A DNA stretch of 57,221 nt from an uncultured Eubacterium sp. (GTDB lineage Bacteria > Bacillota > Clostridia > Lachnospirales > Lachnospiraceae). This document shows, one piece after another, positions 8,113-16,812 of this stretch. Made by a program: the position numbers and the translations under genes. The notes beneath the pieces are model-generated. The model worked only from the letters and a program-made list of their open reading frames with translations, searched no databases and was not told where the DNA came from. Positions within the stretch are counted from its first letter, which is position 1. Every line of letters starts with the position of its first letter. The DNA lies in NCBI GenBank assembly GCA_910584065.1, contig CAJTZN010000022.1, forward strand, positions 1 through 57,221, in the 5' to 3' direction.

Positions 8113-9525
8113 ATGATTTTTTCAACATACCAGTTTTTATTAATTTTCCTGCCTATTACATTTGGCGGATACTTTACACTTCATTATCTGAAATATACAA
8201 ATTTGGCGAAAATCTGGCTCGTGCTGGCTTCCTTCTATTTTTACGGAGCCGGAAGTCCGGACTTTTTCCCCTTCTTCCTCGGCAGTGTCGTAGGAAACTA
8301 TATCGTAGGAAATTCGCTGAGCAAGCTGCAGGGGGCAGAACACCGGATTGAGCGCGGACTGCTGCTGACGGCAGGCGTGCTCGCGAACGTCGGACTGCTC
8401 GGTTATTACAAATATACCGACTTCTTCTTAAAAAATGTAAACTTTATCGCGGGTACAAACTTCCCGCTCCAGCACATCATACTGCCGATCGGTATCTCAT
8501 TCTTCACGTTCCAGTTGATCGCTTTCCTCGTCGATTCGTTCCGCGGGGAGACGAAAAACTACGACGTGCTGGATTACCTGCTTTTTATCACGTTCTTCCC
8601 GCAGCTGATCGTGGGACCGATCATCCACCACGCGGAAGTCGTGCCGCAGTTTGAGGACGAAAAAAACCACAAACTGATCTACGAGAATGTGGCCAAGGGA
8701 TTATTTATCTTCTCCATCGGCTGCGCGAAAAAAATGCTGATCGCCGATCCGCTGACGACCGACGCGCAGGGATTTTTTGACAACGTGACAAGCAATCTGC
8801 CGATGATCCAGTCGTGGTTCCACTCGATTGAATACACGGTTTCCTACTACTTCGACCTGTCTGGTTACGCGGACATGGCGATCGGTCTCGGCTGGATGTT
8901 CAACATCAAAATACCGCAGAACTTCAATTCGCCATATAAAGCGAAGGATTTCCAGGAATACTGGCAGAGATGGCACATGACACTCTCCCGTTTCCTCGGC
9001 TCCTACGTCTTCCGCAACGTGTACCGCAAGGGCGTGAGCTACCGCAACTACTACGTTGCCACAATGTGCACGTTCTTCGTGTCCGGCTTCTGGCACGGCG
9101 CCGGCTGGACGTTCGTCGTATGGGGCGTCGTCAACGGGATCCTCGTGTGCATCGCCTCCTACCGGAACAGGAAAAAGATGAACACCCCTATGTGGCTCGG
9201 CGTTCCGCTTACGTTCTTACTCGCCGTACTGACGCGTATTTTATTCGTATCCGACACATTTACCAATGCCGCGCGCGTATTCAAGGGACTCATCAACGTA
9301 TCCACGCTGCACCTTTCCACGCTGCAAAAACTGCTGACCGACAACTGGGATATGTGGCTGCTGACGTTAGTCGGATTAGCCATCTGCTGGTTTACGCCGA
9401 CGACTCAGAAAATAGCGGAGAAATTTAAACCGAACTGGAAATACCTGCTCTACGCGGCAGCTTTACTGATCATCTGTATCCTGAATATGGACAAAGTGGT
9501 TCAGTTCCTCTATTTCCAATTCTGA
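8113..9525 (+). CDS. MBOAT family membrane-bound O-acyltransferase (AlgI/DltB-like)
   Basis: A 470-residue polytopic membrane enzyme that acylates hydroxyls of exported glycans or teichoic acids. Motifs are IVGPIIHHAEVVPQFE, YWQRWHMTLSRFLGSYVF and the catalytic-histidine block FVSGFWHGAGWTFVVWG. The N-terminal IFSTYQFLLIFLP start is typical of AlgI/PatA-type proteins. Length matches the family. It lies between the carboxyltransferase and two SGNH proteins, the usual companions of bacterial MBOATs. Because dltA and dltC are absent, the donor is probably an acyl-CoA or another acyl carrier rather than D-alanyl-DltC. Confidence 0.93.
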   Translation: MIFSTYQFLLIFLPITFGGYFTLHYLKYTNLAKIWLVLASFYFYGAGSPDFFPFFLGSVVGNYIVGNSLSKLQGAEHRIERGLLLTAGVLANVGLLGYYKYTDFFLKNVNFIAGTNFPLQHIILPIGISFFTFQLIAFLVDSFRGETKNYDVLDYLLFITFFPQLIVGPIIHHAEVVPQFEDEKNHKLIYENVAKGLFIFSIGCAKKMLIADPLTTDAQGFFDNVTSNLPMIQSWFHSIEYTVSYYFDLSGYADMAIGLGWMFNIKIPQNFNSPYKAKDFQEYWQRWHMTLSRFLGSYVFRNVYRKGVSYRNYYVATMCTFFVSGFWHGAGWTFVVWGVVNGILVCIASYRNRKKMNTPMWLGVPLTFLLAVLTRILFVSDTFTNAARVFKGLINVSTLHLSTLQKLLTDNWDMWLLTLVGLAICWFTPTTQKIAEKFKPNWKYLLYAAALLIICILNMDKVVQFLYFQF

Positions 9526-9542
9526 TGAAAGGGGCGACTACG

Positions 9543-10697
9543 ATGAGTGCAAAAAAATGGACGATCCTTTTTGTGTGCCTGATCCTGTTCTGCCTGTTGT
9601 TTATCGCGGGAACGAACTTTTTCGTTGACCCCTACGGCTATTTCGACGCGCAGGACGGGGAAAATTACACAATGGACGAAAACGACTACCTGCGCGAACA
9701 GAAAGCGCAGCACATCCGGCAGCACGCGGACGAATACGACGCCTATCTCGTGGGCGGCTCAAAAGCGGGCGCCATCCGCAGCGAAAAACTTTCCGAAATC
9801 GACGGCTACCGCTATTACAACTGCTGGCTTCTTTCGGGAAATTTCGAAGATTATTATGAATACTCGAAATTTATCATCGAGAACGCGCATCCGAAAAAGC
9901 TGCTGCTGCACATCTCGACTTCCGAGATCGCGCAGTTTGACCGCGAGGCAAAAGGAGATATCTATGAGATCCCCGCCGTGATCAGCGGGGAGTCCAAAAC
10001 GGCCGAAACGTTTAAATTTCTGTTTAAAAATCTTTCGACCAGCTACGAGACGCTGACGGACACAGAACCGCGTTATCCCGTCACACAGTCCGGAGAGCGG
10101 AACCTCAGCAAATATTACGGCTTCTACAAAGAGCACCGGGACGCGCAGGAGTACTACAACCTCCTGATGAAAGATATGGTCGACCCCTATCTGCCGCGCC
10201 TGACATCCGGCACGAAGGACAAGACCGACCTTGTCAACAGCAACCTCGACTACCTCAAGCAGATCAAAAAACTGTGCGACAAAAATAATGTCGAATTTCA
10301 GGTGTTTTTAGGCACGCTGTTCGTCGGGGAGATCGTCGGCTATGAGGGAAACAGTTTCTATAACTGGCTGGCACAGATGGTGGAGATCACCGGAGGCCTC
10401 TGGTGTTTCAATAACTTTAACGACCTGATCTACAACCCGTTCAACTACTACAACGCGCGCCATTACTATTACGAGATGGGCGACCTGATGATCGACCGCA
10501 TGAGCGGGAAGGAAACGGGACACGACGATTTTGGCATCTATCTCACGAACGACAATATCGCCGAAGAGCTTACGCGGCGCAGACGTGAGACCGATAAACT
10601 CCGCGACTATTACAAAGAGACCGGTACCGTTCCCATCTCCGCGTATGAGGATGAAAACAATATAACAAAAGATTCCATCTACTGGAAGGAGGGCTGA
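9543..10697 (+). CDS. SGNH/DltD-like extracellular acyl-handling protein, copy 1
   Basis: A 384-residue protein with one N-terminal membrane anchor (WTILFVCLILFCLLFIAG) and an extracellular domain. A G-x-S block, LVGGSKAGAI near residue 70, fits an SGNH-type nucleophile. The C-terminal histidine lies in NARHYYYEMGDLMID, where the usual acid of DxxH is Asn. It is strongly similar along its whole length to the next gene. I start at the ATG 9543, preceded by AAAGGGG, rather than the ATG that overlaps the MBOAT stop at 9525. It probably works with the MBOAT in transferring or editing acyl groups, as DltD or AlgJ/X do. Family assignment is by pattern and context. Confidence 0.7.
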   Translation: MSAKKWTILFVCLILFCLLFIAGTNFFVDPYGYFDAQDGENYTMDENDYLREQKAQHIRQHADEYDAYLVGGSKAGAIRSEKLSEIDGYRYYNCWLLSGNFEDYYEYSKFIIENAHPKKLLLHISTSEIAQFDREAKGDIYEIPAVISGESKTAETFKFLFKNLSTSYETLTDTEPRYPVTQSGERNLSKYYGFYKEHRDAQEYYNLLMKDMVDPYLPRLTSGTKDKTDLVNSNLDYLKQIKKLCDKNNVEFQVFLGTLFVGEIVGYEGNSFYNWLAQMVEITGGLWCFNNFNDLIYNPFNYYNARHYYYEMGDLMIDRMSGKETGHDDFGIYLTNDNIAEELTRRRRETDKLRDYYKETGTVPISAYEDENNITKDSIYWKEG

Positions 10698-10699
10698 CT

Positions 10700-11842
10700 A
10701 TGACGATGAAAAAATGGTGTATCTCTTTTGTATGTTTGATCGCAGCATCCCTGCTCACCATTATGGGAATCAATTATTTCGTAGACCCGCTCGGCTATTT
10801 CAGAAGCCAGGGCGGCGACTGTTACGAACTGGATGAGGACGATTACCTGCGCGAGCAGAAGGCGCAGCACATCAAACACTTTTCCGATAAATACGACGCA
10901 TACCTGATCGGCGGTTCCAAAGCCGGGGCGCTCCGCACCGAAAAACTGAAAGAACTGGATGGTTACAACTACTACAACTGCTGGGTCATGTCCGGAAACT
11001 TTCAGGACTACGAGGCCTATACGAAATATATCGTAGAGCACGCCGCGCCGAAAAAGATCCTGCTCCAGATCTCCACGTCTGAGATCAAGCAGTTCGACCG
11101 GGAATCCCGCGGCGCCATATACGAAACGCCGGCGATGCTGGCGGGCACTTCCAAAGTATCTGAATATGTTTCGTTCCTGTTCAAGAACCTCAAACTCTCT
11201 TTCGAGGAACTGACCGACGATTCCGTGCGCTATCCGTGTCTGGAAACCGGCGAGCGGAACCTGACCAAATATTACGACTATTTTGAGAAAAACAAAGGGA
11301 CAGATGAATATTACAACTTTCTCATGAAAAAGAAAGTCGATCAGTTCTACGAATACCTCGGATCGGGAACACCAGACAAATCGGCTGTTGTAAATGAGTG
11401 TATCGCCTCTCTGAAACGGATGAAAACGCTGTGCGACACACACGGCGTGGAGTTTCAGGTCTTTTTCGGATCGCTGTTTGCCGGCCAGATGATCGGCTAC
11501 GAGGGCGACAGCCTGTATGATTTCATGCGGCAGGTCGTGCAGGTGGCGGGCGACACCTGGTGTTTTAACACCTTCAATGACGTGGCGATGAACATATACA
11601 ACTACTATGACATTTCTCACTACTATTATGAGATCGGTGACATGATGATCGATACAATGGCCGGAAAGCCAAGCAAGTATTACAATTTCGGCATCCTGCT
11701 AAACGAAGACAATGTAGAACAGGAAATCACGAAGCGCCGGACGTATCTGGGCGAATGGAAGCAGTACTACAAAGAACACGGCGCGCTTCCGTTCCAGGGA
11801 ATGGAAGATGGCAGCCTCGTTCCCAAAGTATATGGCACGTAA
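10700..11842 (+). CDS. SGNH/DltD-like extracellular acyl-handling protein, copy 2
   Basis: A 380-residue tandem paralogue of the previous gene, starting 2 bases after its stop with AAGGAGG 7 bases before the ATG. It has one N-terminal anchor, then LIGGSKAGALRTEKL, with Ser as candidate nucleophile. Near the C-terminus is DISHYYYEIGDMMID, where the DxxH catalytic pair of SGNH enzymes is complete, unlike copy 1. Shared blocks include NDYLREQKAQHI-type and QISTSEIKQFDRE-type segments. The pair may form a heterodimer, or one copy may be catalytic and the other accessory (inference). Confidence 0.7.
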   Translation: MTMKKWCISFVCLIAASLLTIMGINYFVDPLGYFRSQGGDCYELDEDDYLREQKAQHIKHFSDKYDAYLIGGSKAGALRTEKLKELDGYNYYNCWVMSGNFQDYEAYTKYIVEHAAPKKILLQISTSEIKQFDRESRGAIYETPAMLAGTSKVSEYVSFLFKNLKLSFEELTDDSVRYPCLETGERNLTKYYDYFEKNKGTDEYYNFLMKKKVDQFYEYLGSGTPDKSAVVNECIASLKRMKTLCDTHGVEFQVFFGSLFAGQMIGYEGDSLYDFMRQVVQVAGDTWCFNTFNDVAMNIYNYYDISHYYYEIGDMMIDTMAGKPSKYYNFGILLNEDNVEQEITKRRTYLGEWKQYYKEHGALPFQGMEDGSLVPKVYGT

Positions 11843-11866
11843 CGGAAATTATAAAGGAGGGATCCT

Positions 11867-12943
11867 ATGAAAAAAAATCAGCTTTTCATCATTTCAATTC
11901 TTATGCTGTGTTTTATCCTTACTGCCGGCGGCTGCGGATCCGGCGGCGACTCTTCGGGCATGAACACCAGGGACAGCCACTCGGAAAACGCCGCTGGCGC
12001 GGAAATGGAGGGGATCAGCGATCCCGCAGGCATTATCCCTGATTCTGACAGCGCTTCCGGCAGTGACGGTTCCTCCGGAATTGACAGTTCTTCTGGCACT
12101 AAAAGCTCCGCCAGCACGAACGACTCCCCTAGCGCTGACGAATCTGCCGGCCAGCCGTCGAAGGAACAGACAGATAACGGTACAGACGCTCCTTCCGTCC
12201 GTCAGGATATGCTCGTCTATACCTGTCATCTATCGATCGACACACTGGATTATGACACATCCATCCAGACGTTTAAACAAATGCTCTCCACCGCAGGCGG
12301 CTTTATAGAACAGGAAAAATATTCCGACGGCCAGTCTTCGGATCCCTATTACATAGAAGAGACAGAAAAACAAAAACTCTACACCGCTACCGTCCGCGTC
12401 CCCCATGACAGATACGATGCATTTCTAAATGGCGCCGATCAGTTAGGGGACATCCGTTCCAAATCTTCGAATGTAGAAAATCTCGGACAGGAATATACCG
12501 ATCTGAACACTTCCCTGCAGATTTATGAAGCGAAAGAAAAACGATATATCAAAATGCTTTCCACGATCACGGATGACGAGCAGGCCATCCGCGTCGAGAA
12601 GGAACTGACGGAACTACAGGTAAAAATCGCGGGGATCAAGACGAGAATGACCGAGATCCGGACTGACGTGGACTATTCGACCATTGAGCTGCAGCTCCGC
12701 GAGGTAACCAAATACGACGAAGCGCCACAACAGACAGATACCTTTTTCCAGCGTCTCGGAAACACGATAACCGATACATGGAAAAATTTCCTCGTCTTTT
12801 TAGAGGCCATGTTATTTTTCTTCATCCGTATTATGCCATACGCCGTGATCATCGGCCTGATCGCACTGGCCATCTTCTGGATCACAAAGAAACGAAAAGA
12901 GAAAAAAGAAAAAGAAGTCGATCAATTTCCGAAACAGAAATAA
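11867..12943 (+). CDS. DUF4349 domain lipoprotein with C-terminal membrane segment
   Basis: A 358-residue protein. It has a lipoprotein signal peptide with lipobox LTAGGC (Cys23), a Ser/Asp/Gly-rich spacer to about 105, then a domain with the DUF4349 pattern: a strand stating Y.CHLSIDTLDY, GGFIEQE, TVRVPHDRYDAFL, GDIRSKSSNVENLGQEYTDL, a long coiled coil, and STIELQL. A transmembrane helix at about 310-342 and a basic tail (KKRKEKKEKE) follow. AAAGGAGG lies before the ATG. It is last in the operon, before a strong terminator. DUF4349 proteins are often near cell-envelope genes; no biochemical role can be assigned. Confidence 0.88.
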   Translation: MKKNQLFIISILMLCFILTAGGCGSGGDSSGMNTRDSHSENAAGAEMEGISDPAGIIPDSDSASGSDGSSGIDSSSGTKSSASTNDSPSADESAGQPSKEQTDNGTDAPSVRQDMLVYTCHLSIDTLDYDTSIQTFKQMLSTAGGFIEQEKYSDGQSSDPYYIEETEKQKLYTATVRVPHDRYDAFLNGADQLGDIRSKSSNVENLGQEYTDLNTSLQIYEAKEKRYIKMLSTITDDEQAIRVEKELTELQVKIAGIKTRMTEIRTDVDYSTIELQLREVTKYDEAPQQTDTFFQRLGNTITDTWKNFLVFLEAMLFFFIRIMPYAVIIGLIALAIFWITKKRKEKKEKEVDQFPKQK

Positions 12944-12948
12944 AAGAA

Positions 12949-12985
12949 AGAAGGGGCTGTCCTGTTCCGGCAGTCCCTTCTTTTT
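12949..12985. terminator. Bidirectional rho-independent terminator
   Basis: AGAAGGGGCTG pairs with the matching CAGTCCCTTCT across a short loop and is followed by TTTTT on the plus strand. Read on the minus strand, the same stem is followed by CTTTCTTTTATTTC. It separates the acyltransferase operon from the convergent histidine kinase gene. Confidence 0.85.
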
Positions 12986-13010
12986 ATGGCATCACTTATT
13001 ATAGCATCGC

Positions 13011-14204
13011 TTACATATCCAGATAAACCCGAAAACGGGTGCCTCCCTCTTCCCTGTTTTCCACTTCGATCCTCCCCCCCATATCATCTACAATATTTTT
13101 CACGATGACGAGTCCGAGTCCGTCGCCCTCAATGCGACGCACCCTGGGATCGTCCGCCCTCTCAAACGGCATGAACAGCCTCGGCATAAATTCCGGTGGT
13201 ATTCCGATCCCGTCATCCTCGACCACGATCACATATTCATTTCCTGATTCCCCGGCCCCGGCCCGCTGTGACACCGACAGCGTTATATTTCCATTTCGCA
13301 GCGAATACGCGCTGGCGTTCTCCAACAGGCTGCGCATCACCTGCTGCACCCGTTTCTTATCTGCCTCGATCCTTTCGTCCGTTACGGATAAATTGATCTT
13401 CAGCGTCTGTCCCCGCTCTGAAAACTGCGGCAAAACACGATCTTCCACTTCCCGGACCAGATTTTCCATCGAAATGACGCCGCCGTCCTCCTGCCCGTCG
13501 TCAGGTTCAACCGCCTCCACCACATTGTGGATCATATCGGACACCTGCTGGAACGCCGTCGTAACTTCCTGATCAGGCAAAACTCCCCATGGGGCAGGTT
13601 GTTCCTGATAGGGATCTACCGCTATTTTTTTCAGGCAGGCCATAACGATCTGCTTTTCCTCGCGTTCACGCAAATATGCTTCGGTCGCCGTTTTCACGGT
13701 CAGCGACTTTTCATAATCCTCTGTGCGGTCCGCGATCATGAGGATATTCTTCCCGTCGCCGGAAGGCGCCGTTCTCATATGAAGACTGCGCACGCTTCCT
13801 TTCACATTCATCACCAGAAAATCTTTTTCCTGCGGCAGGACCAACTCTGTCCGGCAGAAATCACGAATGACCGCTTCCTTTTTCGAAAGACCCAGACTGT
13901 CGAACAAAACCGTCGCATCTCGCACCACTCTTTCCTTTGAGATTCCAAACAGCCATCTCACACTTTCTGACACATACTCAACGCATTTTTTTTGCGGATC
14001 GTAGACGAGAACAAGCATATCTGACTCCTGAGTCATACATTCCAAAACACGCTCCCATTTTTCTTTCCCGCTGTCTGCCGCTACCTGAACATGCCGTCTT
14101 TTCTGTATGATCCTAACGATCGCACGAAGCATTTTTGGTATAACTATTGTTCCTGAGACACCTAAAAAAATAAAAACAGTATATAAAATGATATTTTCTC
14201 GCAT
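13011..14204 (-). CDS. Orphan PAS sensor histidine kinase-like protein with no evident H-box
   Basis: A 397-residue protein with one N-terminal membrane helix (residues 5-25), a PAS-like domain (about 50-160) and a C-terminal HATPase_c domain. The ATPase boxes are clear: LLENASAYS (N box), VVEDDGIGIP (G1), FMPFERAD and GDGLGLVIVKN (G2). Where a phosphoacceptor SHELRTP motif should lie, the sequence is KQIVMACLKKIAVDP with no histidine. The nearest His (SDMIHNVVEA) is in the position of the second DHp helix. No response regulator adjoins. AGGGGG precedes the ATG. It may be an atypical kinase, a phosphatase-only or a dimerising sensor. Confidence 0.85.
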   Translation of the reverse strand: MRENIILYTVFIFLGVSGTIVIPKMLRAIVRIIQKRRHVQVAADSGKEKWERVLECMTQESDMLVLVYDPQKKCVEYVSESVRWLFGISKERVVRDATVLFDSLGLSKKEAVIRDFCRTELVLPQEKDFLVMNVKGSVRSLHMRTAPSGDGKNILMIADRTEDYEKSLTVKTATEAYLREREEKQIVMACLKKIAVDPYQEQPAPWGVLPDQEVTTAFQQVSDMIHNVVEAVEPDDGQEDGGVISMENLVREVEDRVLPQFSERGQTLKINLSVTDERIEADKKRVQQVMRSLLENASAYSLRNGNITLSVSQRAGAGESGNEYVIVVEDDGIGIPPEFMPRLFMPFERADDPRVRRIEGDGLGLVIVKNIVDDMGGRIEVENREEGGTRFRVYLDM

Positions 14205-14350
14205 CGTATCCCCCTGTCATTATCCCACGTGATTTAATGAATACATCATTTTCGCATTGTTTTAGGCTTTTATTATAACACGGTTTTCTCCTGTTATCCA
14301 GTTTTTTTTCATACTTTTCAAAAAAAAATGTTTTTTCTTTCCCGCAAATA

Positions 14351-14359
14351 TGATATACT
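14351..14359 (+). promoter_or_regulatory. Extended -10 promoter before the chemoreceptor operon
   Basis: TGATATACT is a perfect TGn plus a near-consensus -10, 44 bases before the ATG at 14403. The corresponding -35 region is only a T-rich stretch, so this is an extended -10 call. I could not find a convincing sigma-28 motility promoter here. Confidence 0.45.
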
Positions 14360-14402
14360 GGATTCGGTACGAATATCTACATTTAAAGGAGAGGAAATCA
14401 GT

Positions 14403-15938
14403 ATGGAGCAATCAAAAACCATCGAAAAAAAACTGGGGGAAAAAATGGCCGCAATGTCTGAAACCGCACTTGCGAACAAGGTATCCTGCGTATCCATGAC
14501 GATTTTGGTTTCGGTTATCTGTGTTGCCTATATACTGGAGGTCGTTAAGGGAAACCGCTCGCTGCCTTATGTGCTGGTTACCATCGCCCTCGCATACGTC
14601 CCCGTCATCTGCTCATGGTGTCTCTATCACAGATCACGAGAAGATCACAGGATCAAATACACGACGATGTATGGCTTTCTCATCCTGTACACATTTCTTC
14701 TGTTTACAGCGCAAAATGATCTGGTCTTTACATACGCCATTCCCGCGCTGATCGTCGCGACACTTTACAATGAGCTGCGTTTCATCCGAGTAATAGGGAT
14801 CTGTGTCATAGGCGAAAATATTATCGTTGCCCTGATCAGTATCATAAAGGGAAACCTGACTCCGCAAGATATTGTCACAATGGAGATCCAGATCCTGCTT
14901 CTTATGATGAGCGTCGGATTCTTCTTTGCGGTTTCTTTCACGACCACCAAATTCCAAAAAATACGTATTTCGCGGATCAACAAGGAAAAACAGCGCTCTG
15001 AGCACCTGCTGGAGCAGATCCTGTCCGTATCCGGGCACATTAGCGAAAACGTGGAATCGGTTACCGCGCAGATGAATACACTGAACCAGTCCGTTACAAA
15101 AAATATCGATTCCATGTCAGAAGTTTCCTCCGGCACATCCGAATCCGCGGAAGCGATACAGAACCAGCTGGTGAAGACCGAGGAGATCCAGAAACATATC
15201 ACAAACGTCGAAGACGCTTCCGCTTCCATTTCTTCAGATATGCTGCAGACGACGGAAGCCGTAGTGGAGGGCCGGAAACTCATTCGCAATCTGCGGGATC
15301 TCGCGTCCTCTTCCGAAGCAGCCGGCAGCGACGTGGCTTCCGCACTGGAATCGCTGCGCGAATATACCGGTCAGATGAACTCTATTACCGATCTGATCAC
15401 GAGCGTCGCTTCCCAAACAAGCCTTCTGGCACTGAACGCCAGCATAGAGGCGGCACGGGCCGGCGAAGCCGGAAAAGGATTTGCTGTCGTCGCTTCCGAA
15501 ATTTCCAATCTGGCGGGACAAACGACCTCGGCTACAGAAAATATCGTTTCCCTGATCGGAAATATTTCAAGCCAGCTACAGGTTATGATCTCCACGACGA
15601 ATAAGCTGATCCACAGCAATCAGGAGCAAAATCATTCTGCCGAAAAAACAGCGGAGACATTTGAAACGATCAGCGACCGGGTTACGAATATCAGCGCCCG
15701 CTCGCAGGAGTTGAACCAGATCGTATCGGATCTGGCTGCCGCCAATAAAACGATCGTTTCCAATATCGAGACGATCTCTGCGATCACGGAAGAAGTTTCA
15801 GCCCATACGAATGAAACTTACCGCAGCAGCGAACAAAGTAAAGAAATCGTCGAGGAAGTGACCGCTCTCGTCACTTCCCTGAATGAAGACTCAAAAACCC
15901 TGCGCTCGGCGGAAGAGGATGCCGAACAGGAAGACTAA
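14403..15938 (+). CDS. Methyl-accepting chemotaxis protein with a multi-spanning N-terminus
   Basis: A 511-residue chemoreceptor. Residues about 28-185 contain five to six membrane segments with only short loops instead of the usual extracellular ligand domain. After residue 200 comes a long coiled coil with the kinase-control tip SVASQTSLLALNASIEAARA followed by GEAGKGFAVVA, which binds CheA/CheW. I chose the ATG at 14403 because AAAGGAGAGG precedes it; an earlier ATG at 14328 has no such site. No HAMP domain is obvious. It sits 13 bases before an amino-acid binding lipoprotein gene, so it may respond to membrane or transporter state. Confidence 0.93.
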   Translation: MEQSKTIEKKLGEKMAAMSETALANKVSCVSMTILVSVICVAYILEVVKGNRSLPYVLVTIALAYVPVICSWCLYHRSREDHRIKYTTMYGFLILYTFLLFTAQNDLVFTYAIPALIVATLYNELRFIRVIGICVIGENIIVALISIIKGNLTPQDIVTMEIQILLLMMSVGFFFAVSFTTTKFQKIRISRINKEKQRSEHLLEQILSVSGHISENVESVTAQMNTLNQSVTKNIDSMSEVSSGTSESAEAIQNQLVKTEEIQKHITNVEDASASISSDMLQTTEAVVEGRKLIRNLRDLASSSEAAGSDVASALESLREYTGQMNSITDLITSVASQTSLLALNASIEAARAGEAGKGFAVVASEISNLAGQTTSATENIVSLIGNISSQLQVMISTTNKLIHSNQEQNHSAEKTAETFETISDRVTNISARSQELNQIVSDLAAANKTIVSNIETISAITEEVSAHTNETYRSSEQSKEIVEEVTALVTSLNEDSKTLRSAEEDAEQED

Positions 15939-15951
15939 TTGGAGGATCAAG

Positions 15952-16800
15952 ATGAAAAAAAATATGTTGAAAAAATTACTGGTCGGCACACTTGCCCTGA
16001 CCACACTGACCGTATCCGCGCTGACCGGATGCGGCGGAAACTCTGACTCTGACAGCTCCGGCAGTTCAAATGACAGTTCTTCTGCCGGCAGCACGACATT
16101 TACGGTAGGCTTTGACGCCGAATATCCGCCGTATGGTTACATGGATGACAACGGGGAATACACCGGGTTCGATCTGGAGCTTGCGCAGGAAGTGTGTAAG
16201 CTGAACGGATGGGAACTCGTAAAACAGCCTATTTCCTGGGACAATAAAGACAATGAACTGAATACCGGCGCCATCAGCTGCATCTGGAACGGATTTACCG
16301 TGAATGGACGCGAGGACGACTACACCTGGTCGGATCCCTACGTGGACAACAGCCAGGTCGTTGTCACGGCGAAAGATTCCGGCATTTCCAAACCAGCCGA
16401 CCTGAAAGACAAAACAGTCGGCGTCCAGGCCGCTTCCGCGGCGCTCGATCTTCTCCAGAGTGAGGAAGAAGGCGGGCAGAAAGCCCTTGCCGATACGTTT
16501 AAAGGCATTCAGGAATTTGCGGATTACAATACGGCATTTGTAGAACTCGAAGCCGGATCGATCGACGCGATCGCCATGGACATCGGCGTGGCACAGTACC
16601 AGATTGAAAACAGGGGAAATGGTAAATACATAATCCTCGACGAACATCTTAATTCAGAAAAATACGCGATCGGCTTCAAACTCGGAAACGAGGAATTAAG
16701 GGATAAGGTAAATAAGTCCCTGCACGATCTGAAAGACAACGGCACGTTCGACGAACTGGCGAAAAAATATAAATTAAGCGATATGACCTGCTTAGAGTAA
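15952..16800 (+). CDS. Amino-acid ABC transporter substrate-binding lipoprotein (SBP family 3)
   Basis: A 282-residue lipoprotein. The signal peptide ends in LTGC (Cys27), followed by a Ser/Asp-rich tether. The mature part begins TTFTVGFDAEYPPYGYMDDN and GFDLELAQEV, the hallmark of polar amino-acid binding proteins, and continues with TVGVQAASAALDLL and IDAIAMDIGVA. GGAGG precedes the ATG at 15952. It is followed 12 bases later by the permease. The substrate is probably a polar amino acid; exact ligand unknown. Confidence 0.93.
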   Translation: MKKNMLKKLLVGTLALTTLTVSALTGCGGNSDSDSSGSSNDSSSAGSTTFTVGFDAEYPPYGYMDDNGEYTGFDLELAQEVCKLNGWELVKQPISWDNKDNELNTGAISCIWNGFTVNGREDDYTWSDPYVDNSQVVVTAKDSGISKPADLKDKTVGVQAASAALDLLQSEEEGGQKALADTFKGIQEFADYNTAFVELEAGSIDAIAMDIGVAQYQIENRGNGKYIILDEHLNSEKYAIGFKLGNEELRDKVNKSLHDLKDNGTFDELAKKYKLSDMTCLE

Positions 16801-16812
16801 GGAGTACGATCA

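Noticed and set aside
6677..8128. A 483-codon open frame on the minus strand
   Set aside because: It is antisense to the well-conserved carboxyltransferase gene and has Asp/Val/His/Arg-rich composition typical of shadow frames.
10679..11620. A 313-codon open frame on the minus strand over the second SGNH gene
   Set aside because: Shadow of a real gene that has a paralogue next to it, a ribosome site and an operon context.
6581..11842. Standard D-alanylation (dlt) operon
   Set aside because: MBOAT and DltD-like genes are present but there is no D-alanine ligase (DltA) or carrier (DltC); a carboxyltransferase takes their place.
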